DNA of 64,000 bases from Polytrichum commune (lineage: Eukaryota > Streptophyta > Polytrichopsida > Polytrichales > Polytrichaceae): positions 16,366,001-16,430,000 of the forward strand of contig OX485804.1 in NCBI GenBank assembly GCA_950295325.1, given 5' to 3'. Under the pieces are notes generated by a model, which was not told where the DNA came from, did not search any database, and saw nothing but the letters and a program-made list of their open reading frames with translations. A program made the position numbers and the translations under genes. Shown piece by piece: positions 25,324 through 35,100 of the stretch (positions are counted from its first letter, which is position 1; every line of letters begins with the position of its first letter).

Positions 25324-28300
25324 CAAGTTGATGGGAGTATGTACCAATACAAGTGATTTTTAATTTTTTTCTTTCCCAAAACATATGTTTGAAAGCTAAT
25401 AAAATCCAATATACTCAACACTGACATGTAAAAATCAATCTAGAAATAAATATATGTCCTTGTGGGATACCATAGGATAGTTTAGGATGGGAGTGCAATT
25501 GACATATCATTGGAGTTTCATTTCATATTTTCAAAATTAACGGCTTTTAGAATACCACAACGTTGAACAAGTGTCATTTGGACCATTAATGAAGATTGGA
25601 TGTGGAAGGCTACGAGGAAGTTGATCCAAATTAAAATAAAATAAAATAATAATTACCTTCTTAGGTAGTTTCTTGCACTTTGTGTGCTCTTTGTACGTGC
25701 ATGTTCCACATACCGGACAAATGGTAAGAGTCTCAAAACGGCCAAAATAAATGAAACAATTTTTTGGGAGAGGAATGAATAGTTTGATAGTCAAATCCAA
25801 CCACCTTTAATACTCTTTGTAGTTCTGCATAAGTGGAAGGATATACAGGTTGTAGCTCACGAGGCACTCATATGCACGACACGCATAAAGCCAATCATAG
25901 AAGCATTTGTTAAACTATGTCTTACTTGCGAATGCAAGATATAGACCATGGCATCAAGTAGGTAATAGAAGAACCCTTGAATATGACCCATGGATTGTAC
26001 TTGTGGTGAAGTTTCGTGGTGTTGTATCTTTGAAGACTGAAGTCGCCTAATTGGTCAAGGTCTGGTTGCTTATTCCTCTCCACAACGCTCTACTGCGGGA
26101 TTATCAATAAAAAAAATCTTTTCTACTGTCCAAACTTATAGCCCGTATTTTCGACAAAGTTAACTTTGGACAACGGTTATATGTTTGATACTGCTCTGAC
26201 GTCCATGACATCCGTAGGGTTACTTCAGATTGTTGTCAAGTCTTTCTTTCATTGTAGGATTTTGAGAAAGTTGATAAACATCAGAATACATCATGCAATC
26301 TTTGTGCTATCTGCGAGGACTAGTGGGAGGTGTGTAGTTATTTAGAGTTACATGAGCAAAGAGATCGTGGTTGAGGCGGTTTATGGATATGGTTCAGACC
26401 TAATTCAATCATTATTGCACATATCTTTCACCCTTATCCTGGATCTATGCAAAAGCATATTTCAGACCTTACAAACATACCAGAGCCACTTGGGTGGGTA
26501 GGTGGTTACACCTGCGGTTGTAGAATATGGTTTACGTCCTCCGTGTAATGGAAACGCACCTTCTTTGTGCCCTAGCTTGCATGGGCCCTCAACTATGATC
26601 ATAGGCTAACACTTCTTACAATCATGTAGCTCTCGAATCTTTCAAGGGTAAAGTCCCTTATGTCCCGAATGGGTTCTTCTCATTTGAAGAATGAGGATTG
26701 TCACATAGTGGCTTCGTGTGAAGAACATTGAATGTCCGAGCTTTCGCTCTCCCTACATAATGAGGCACCCTCTGGCATACTTTGGACTCGATCAGTTAAT
26801 GCAGGTCTATGTTAAATGTCTGAATGCTAGTGGAGGCCCACATCCGTAGTAGCACACTTCATCCTCCTTAGGTATTTAGGGTGAATATAAGTCTTAGGGA
26901 AAGATATCTTTCTAAATAGTCATATGAGGTCACATATTGCAACAGATTGTCATAAATTAATGCACTTTTGGGATTTGTAGAGCTATGTGCTTTGGTTTCT
27001 TGTGGAAGAGATTTGCGTTCTGGATTCAATTGTTTGTTTCCCTTGCATCGGATAGTTATTAGCTTGCCCCTACTACTAGTAAGAATAATCGTAGAGGCTT
27101 GACTAGATTCTAGATGTCCACACGACCATTCTTTAAAGATAGTCATGTATTGATCAATTTTTATATCATCGTGATCTTGCTCGGCTATGTCATCTTGGTC
27201 TATATTCAGGGGTTGGTAGAAGGGTGCTTGATGGGTGATGTTGAGCAAAGCGATTGGTTTGCTCACATTTTGATTTGGCAACTTCAGGTAATCACCATCT
27301 CCAAGTCGAAATCAATCTTTCATGCTTTCTACCTAATACTAACGGACGGAAGACATGTTCCGACAGCATCAATTGTCATTCCTTGTATATTTTTGTTTTT
27401 TTGTTTTTCTTTCCCTGGGCGCGGGGGGGGGGGAGGGTTATAGATTTACAGTGTTGCAATTACTGTCACTTACCAAGTGATTCTTCATCCAAATTCCAAT
27501 CATCCACAACAACATCTCATCACAGGTTGCTGACAAGTGGAAGCAAGATTTTGGCCGATGGACGAACTCATTCATGACAAGATCTGTAAACTTATTCGTA
27601 AGAAGTGTCATATGAAACGTTACTATAGTGACATTAATCGCCATCTGACACTAAATAGCCTATTTAGTGTAGTTGCCCAAAGAAGCCCTAAACCGAGCAG
27701 GAATCCGCAGGTTCTCTAGATGTCTTCCGAACATTTTCCTTCGTAGACAAATCTCTTGAGCGGATGCCAGATTGCAGAGAGCACTGACATGAATGGAGAG
27801 CATCTCCGAAGCATTGTTCTTTCGGACTTTTAAATGGAGGACAAAAGACCGTATTCCATTCTGCAGGGTCTCGGTGTGCCTTCATACCTTTCCTGCCCAA
27901 AATGTGCTCCTGGTTAGTTGAGACCTTAAGTTGGTGATACCGTGATTGGTTTGCTGAGCTAGATAACTTAACTTAGTGGCATTCACTGTCGGTTCGAGAA
28001 ACCTAAATACAGACGCTCTGGCTAGCTAGCCTGCCCGGAAAGCTGCAGGGAGGAAACCCAAGAATGGGTCACAGTTACAGTCCCAGTGTTGCTCATTCCC
28101 CCATCCGCAAGGCATGAAACATTATCCTATATATTCAAACATTCCAGGCTTCCCACTGTGCGCCTCTTGAACCCCGGACAATAATCCAAGCAGCGGGAAT
28201 CTTGAGTGAGTACAGACACTTTGGCCAACATGGGTCCTGTGGGAGACGTACAATCGGTAACCCAAGATGCCCCCCCAAGTCCGGGTCTCCCTAGCCACCC

Positions 28301-28480
28301 ATTAACGTATGGACACGGACTCAAGCAACCACAATCCTTTCCACGAAACCGCCTTCTTCACCTCCCTCCCCACCCCCGCCATAGCCAACTTTGTGTCCTC
28401 ATGCTGGTCCTTGTTCACCACCTTGGCTCTCACGATCAACCAACTCCCATTACTTAACTTCCATGTGTCTCTTGTTGATG
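25324..28480. repeat. Tandem duplication, copy B
   Basis: It directly follows copy A; the junction reads ...AACGTATGGACAAGTTGATGGG at about 25311-25332. It lacks the solo LTR and the 0.6-kb segment of copy A but has its own sequence at 26967-27436. The last part (28319-28480) matches 23257-23400 of copy A, so the original unit order was more complex than a simple duplication. Divergence is visible throughout, so the event is not recent. Confidence 0.75.
27437..27672. mobile_element. CTACACTAAATA-family MITE, inverted, in copy B
   Basis: From a G-rich tract (27420-27436), the sequence ATAGATTTACAGTGTTGCAA..TTACTGTCACTTACCAAGTG follows the 58700-59075 element backwards and ends CACTAAATAGCCTATTTAGTG with a terminal TAG. 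It is longer than the copy-A remnant, so the two copies have decayed separately. Confidence 0.6.
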
Positions 28481-31400
28481 GTGGCTCCTGGCTCGCAACG
28501 GCCGTGATGTTTTGATGACGCTTGGGTAACTCCCATCGAACAACATGTACGCAACCATCTGAAATATCGCTTGGCTCGATCATTTTGTGTGCAACTTGTG
28601 GTTCTATCAATAGCCCACATTTTGTTTGTTTGTTTCCTTTGTTTCTTCCACACATATCAACAACTTGCTATTGAGGTGGGTATTTGTCATTCATATAGGA
28701 GCGTAGAGAGGAGCTAATATGCTTCACATGTAGGTTGCTTCCTATTTACATGCGCTCCTCTTTGTGCATCAAATTTAATGGTGGTGGTTTAATGAAGAAA
28801 CTAGGCTCCTTTGTTGTTGAGTTAAGTAGTGGTTGTTCCTAGGGAGCTTGTGCACCCAACAATTCAAGGAGCATTCAAGACCATAGATATTGAGTGGTGG
28901 ATCAAAATTGGGGGCCATGTTGATCAAAGTGGTCTTCACGACTTGTCATGTAGCACCAAGTGTTGTACGACACCATCTCTATCCCCCACTCAGTGACTAC
29001 AAGACATATGCATTTGGTCGGCGACAAATGGTATGGGCCACGCTAATTTAAGTATTTTGTGTGGTGTTGTAAAGTAGGGACTTACATGACTTGCTTCATA
29101 GATTGGCTCATGAAAATTGGGAAGTTGGCTTTAAAGGCGATCTGACTGCAACACTATCATCATTGGTATGTCCTTTTCCCTTCACATAGATGCATGCTTT
29201 TCTTTATTTCAACACAATCATGGCTTGCATGTTTCATGTAGGAATCCCTATCCACCATGTTGTTTGGTCAAAATTATTATCCCCATTGAGAATTATTGAA
29301 TGACTTGCAAGAAGTGTGCTACGTGATACATAATAAAGTTACTAAGTGGCAAGTGCAATCGCCAAATATTGTGAGTGTTTAGGAGCAAATCAATTGCTAG
29401 AGGAGATTGTGAGGATGTTTTCCACCTCGTCATCAAGAGCGAGGTCGTAGTGTAGTGTGAATTTGTCAACCCAAGCGTGTCGAGTGCAACCTCGCTTATG
29501 TGCAAATGTTATGCTCATCTAACTGAGTACTAGGATCTAAGTGAATTTAGTCAAAACAATTTATACAAAAATAATAATGCAAATGAGAGTATTGTTTGTG
29601 TCATACGTTAATACATGCACATTACAAAACAAACTAACTTGGGAAAAACAATTTATCAAGATATGATGGAATTCCTAATTAATGTACATATTTTGAAGGA
29701 GAAAAGAAGTGTGGTTGAAGTACCACTCTAGATGTGTTATTTTCATCAGATAACATGCAACAAAAATGCGTGTATAACAATAAATGAAGTCGCAATTACA
29801 TCCTCGTTTTTTCCCATTTCTACTTGAAGACCCATTGATAGGGTTACACGTACAAATTTGCATTGTGTTCAATATTCATGCATCAACACATATTTGCTTC
29901 ATATCTAATTTTTTTTGTCCATATATGTTCTAGGATGGTAGTCTACAATATTACATGTCTTAGTAACCACTCGTAAAATTCAGCTCAATAATTTCAAATC
30001 TCTAGTATCTTGCACAATATGTGGAGATGGACAAATTGAGTGTAACATTGGATTCAATCGTTGTTTGGAGGATGTTATGTTTTTACGAATGTGGGTAAAC
30101 GATGTTTATTTGTTGCGATGCCACCCAACTAGGCAATAAACAAAGGTCTTGATTCCCAAGTCCAGTCTTGAGGGATTGTGGAAGTTGATTGACATGATTG
30201 ATCATGTGAGAGGTCACTAACATTTAAGGAGCAAAAGAGTCATGTCTTGTCAGTCAAAGACTAGGGAGAAGTAATTGATCATCATTGTCTCTAGTTGAGT
30301 TCGCTCTCCGACCAACACTTGCATCGTCTATGATCACCAAGAAAAAAAAGTGTGCCAGAATGCTTAATTTAGAGAAACCCTAGTACACTTATTCATACAT
30401 TTGGTGCCAACAACATGTGACAACATGAAGGCAACCTCATTATGACGACAAAGTGAATTTGAGATATTGGTTTCGGATAAACTTGTTGTTATGATGTGTT
30501 CACGTTGCATGAAAATTGGAGGATGGAAGCAAAATAGATTCTCACCAATAAAGCCTAGCACTCGTCATGCAACCTCAGTGACGAGGATCCTAAGAAGTGT
30601 GTGTTAAGTTTCTTGTCTTATAGAGTTGATGTGTGGTTCACATCTGCAAGCACGTGATCCTTCACAATCTAGGCTATCTCATCATCAATTCTCCTTCTCC
30701 ACTCATTTAAGAGAAGGCAAGTTGTAGATGTCTAGTAGTGGTCATGCCAAGATATTTTGATAGCGTGTTTATTTCTTATTCGATACGAGGATGCATATCA
30801 TTACCCATAATCGATGATTGATTTGTCTTCTAATGGACACGTGTTGCGATGCAATCAACTGTAGTAGGCACATAATGTCTACCACGTCATTATTGGAGCT
30901 CGGTAGGTTGGATGGATGCCTACTACATGTTGTGACATGGCTTCTCACATCCATTAACTAGTTCATGAGGTTGCCATGGGTTTTTGGTTGGTTTAGCAAC
31001 CTCATTCATGCTTGATAAACGTTTTTTAGGGTGGTAGTGTCAAACCACAAGGGGAATGCCTTGGAGCGTCTCTAGATACATGTTTTCCTAATTTGGTACA
31101 TATCGTTGTGGTCATTGGGAAGTTGGCACAATTCTCCGAGGAAATTCTACAAAAGATGTACAAAAGGCTTTCAAGATCTAGAGACATGATTTTCATCTAA
31201 TTCACTTTATTTCATCCAAATGTTGTGTGTTTAAGGGCCATGTTATTATGGGTAATATCCTATGGATGAAAAATGATAAAGGACTAAATGTCATTTGAAA
31301 ATATAAGTGGATTATACATGTAATAAAGGCCTATTTGTTCATGGTTTCTATTTTGTGCATTTAATGGAGGTTCTTATCACATTAAATGGAAAAGCTTAAT

Positions 31401-32184
31401 ATAAATACATGAGCCACGTTCTAGGGTATTGTTAGTATATTTATATATACTTTGTTTTCTATAATTTTCTTGTATGTAGGGTATTTTTGTTTTCTTAGTC
31501 GCCTATGCACATCATTAAGGTTTCCAACAAAGGGTCCCCGCCTCGGAGTTCTCGCACATCTATGATTCATTTCTCTTTGGATTTTGGTGTTAGTTGTCCA
31601 ACTCAAACCTAGATACCAAGTTCTTGTCCCATAACTTAGTGTAAACTTCGAGACCGGGGGCGGGGCGGGGGGGGGGGGGGGGAGTTTGGTTCTAAGTAAA
31701 ACAAATACTTGTATAATATCATTCTACAAGTTTGAAAACAATTGTAATGCTCTTTCTATACTGTATGAATGGTCTACGAAAGTTGCTTTGGACCTTCATA
31801 TCTTCTACAAATGGAGAAAAATCTAGGTTGCCCAATTCATTTAATATCCTACATTATGTTACAAACATGTTCATTACATGAAGTGATTGAGTTGTGTATG
31901 CTCCCCAGTAGACTATAGAGCGTTGGAATTTTTCAAGAGGACTTTATAGAATGCATAATTGTATTCTTAAATTCAAGATTTGATTTTGACAAATGTAATA
32001 TATGTTGTATATAATAACTTGATACAAGTGTGTTGTACATGAAGGTGCATTGTTATTCTTGACTTTTGGATTCGATGTGCAGATGATTATATGATCCTTC
32101 AAACTTCCTTCCCAATACAAATTCCTTTTCAATTAAGATTGTCTAATGTAGATTTTATTGGGGGTTTGCGGCAACTATTGCATC
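28481..32184. other. AT-rich intergenic DNA upstream of the kinase-NLR
   Basis: No intact gene was recognised. A minus-strand segment near 30630-30710 reads like decayed coding sequence (RRRIDDEIA, stop, IVKDHV) of unknown origin. A C/G homopolymer tract lies at 31657-31681. A CTTTTGGATTCGATGTGCAG string ending at 32081 could be a 3' splice site of a 5'-UTR intron for the following gene. The dispersed repeat at 31270-31530 is related to 17745-17960. Confidence 0.4.
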
Positions 32185-35100
32185 ATGGACAACTCCTTGC
32201 TTTTCATGGGGTGTTCAAAAAAATTGAAGCAATTGGAACAAGCGAAAATTTTATTGAATGCAAAACAATGTTTGCATTTAAAAAACAAATCGCATCTTGT
32301 TCTAGAATGTTTCAAGGCTTTGGTCCAACAAGTTCATGACAAAATGGAGTTTGGACCAAGTATGAAGGATTTATACCGAGTTGTGTGTAAAATCGAGGCA
32401 TTAATCCAAGATTGTGCTAGGGACGATTGGATCCATGCATCATTGTGGCAAATGAATAATGAAGAAGAGTTTCGTGAGTTGCTTGAAGAGCTCAATTACA
32501 TTTTCAATACATTGTGTGAGCAATTCCAAATATTGGGGATAATCACAATGGACCTTCGAAAGTCCATAGAGTTCAATCCAATGAATATAACAGAAGTGGA
32601 GAAAGACCGAAACGCATTGGTCCAACAATTGTTGGAACATCTTGATGCAACAAAATCCTTCAAGGATCACGAAGTTGCAAAGTATGCTTACGACCGGTTG
32701 GTTTGTCGAATGGACGGAGAAGGGGTTGAGTTGAATGGTGCAACATTTCCAACATACAACGGGAATCCTCAACGATTAACTCGGTTGGGAGATGGTGCTT
32801 CTGGACAAATATACGAAACAAATTGCTTTGGCTTGGAATTGGCTTTGAAGGTTTTTAAAGAGGTTGACATTGATTGCGAGTATTTAGCGGATGCAAACTT
32901 CAAGAAAGAGGTGGGCATTTTAGCAGGGTTGAGTCATCCAAACATCGTTAAGTTCATATGTTGTGGTGAAGGGCATGCCCATGATAGCAAATGGCGATAT
33001 ATAGTGATGGAGAAGATGGAGAGAAGTCTTGGAGTTGCAAACATGAAGGACGTTGATTTCCAACGATCAAACCTTGTTGTTGTTGATATCATGTTCCAAA
33101 TTGCAAGCGGAATGCTCTATCTCCATGACATGAATGTTGCACACCGTGACTTGAAGCCCGACAATATCCTTGTGAACTCCTTGAATGATCCCATATTGGA
33201 TCCCATGGGCTACGTGAAAGTTAAATTGGTGGACTTTGGGGTTTCAAAAATTGAAGCAAAAGATGCTTACCAAGAGCCAACGGGACATAATCTAGGTACC
33301 ACCGGGTTTAGGGCACCAGAGACATTTGTAAGATACGATGACACATTGAAACATTTTGTGAATGCTTTCAAAAGTGATGTATTTAGCTTTGCCATGGTGT
33401 GTTCTTACATTCTCACAAGGGAGATTCCATTCTCACAATGTAGAAGATCCGAGATAAAGGACATGATGCAAGTTGGAGAGAGGCCAAGGTTGCCGTGCGA
33501 TTGTCCGGAGTCATTGACATCTTTGATCAAAGAGTGTTGGTCTTTTGAACCATCAGAAAGGCCAACCTTTCAAGATATTTGTTGGAGGCTTTGTCAAATT
33601 AGGCATGAACTTCATTTGAGTGCTTTAAACATCATAAACAATGGTGTGAAGATGGACAAGTCCAACATCCCTCAAACTCAAGAAGTAAGTGAGAACATTC
33701 TACCAACAATCGATACAATGGAGCACAAGGGGGATACAAGTGCAAAGAAGGGAGGAAACGAGCTTGTTGGTATGCAAGAAAGAATCCCAAGCGTTATGAA
33801 GGCATTGGAGAAACACTCCATAGTGGCCATTATAGGGGTGGGTGGAATGGGCAAAACTACTTTGGCAGAAGCTGTGATGGAACGCATGCATGGTCATTTT
33901 GAAGCATTTTGCTTTATTTTCATGAAGAACAAAAATTGTGGCACTATCGAGATTTTCAAAGAAATTTTGAACAACTTAGGGGCCAAGGTCGATGATTTGG
34001 AAGACATTGTACAAGCAAAGACCCGTCTTTGCAAAACAATAAAAAACAAAAGTGCTCTCATTGTTCTTGATGACATTGGCAATAGTAAACAAATTCATGA
34101 ATTGATGGATGTTGAGATCTTTGAAGCCAAATGTACCTACAAGATGATCATCACAACTCGTGATTGGCACCTTGTGGAAAACCTTGGAGATGTTGGTCGT
34201 GTAGATTTGGATGAACTCATGAAAGGCGAAGCTATGAAATTATTCTCTAGGCACGCTTTCGGTCATCAAGGATATGAAACACCATCTCATATGGTGGACA
34301 TTGTTGAGAACATTGTGGGTGCATGTAGAGGGTTGCCTTTGAGCTTGAAGGTTGTGGGTGGAACCTTATATGGATTCAAGAGACTACGCATTTGGGTGCG
34401 AGCTTTGCAAAGATTACAAAGGGCAAGATCCTTGGGATTGACAAATAACAATGAGGTTTGGCATTGCCTACGGATAAGCTTTGATGACCTTACCCAAGAA
34501 GAAAAAAATTTGTTTTTGGACCTATGTTGTTATTTTAGCAAAGATTTGGTCCCAATGGATACATTAAAAGTTGTGACCTCATCACGTTTATGGAGAGATG
34601 TCAACAAAAATCCTGAAGAGTCATTGAAACGTCTGGAAGATAAATCTTTGGTTAAGTTGCACAAAGATGGAGTGTATGAAATCCATGAACAATTACGGGA
34701 TATGGGACGTATGATTGTGGAAACAGACCCCATGTATATGGGCACTCGATGGTGGAAAATACAAGAAGCAACATGGAGTGGTAAAACACAAGGAGTTATG
34801 GAGCGTATCGAATGTCTTTCTTTCAATGAACCAACAAGGAAGTTCAAAATACACTTTGACATTACAAAACCTTTGTCTTCGCTTCGATTTTTTGGTTTTC
34901 AAGGTTTTGAGGGTTCAATCTCATTGGATGAATTTTTGAATCAATCCAAAAATCTCCAATGTTTGATGGTGATTTGCCAACCAAAAAGAAACCTTGCAAC
35001 AACCTCAAATCCATTTTCGTTCAATTGGGACAATCACATACATTTGCAAATTTTGGTGATTGAAGGCGTATCTACTCTATATGAAATTGGTGATAGTATT

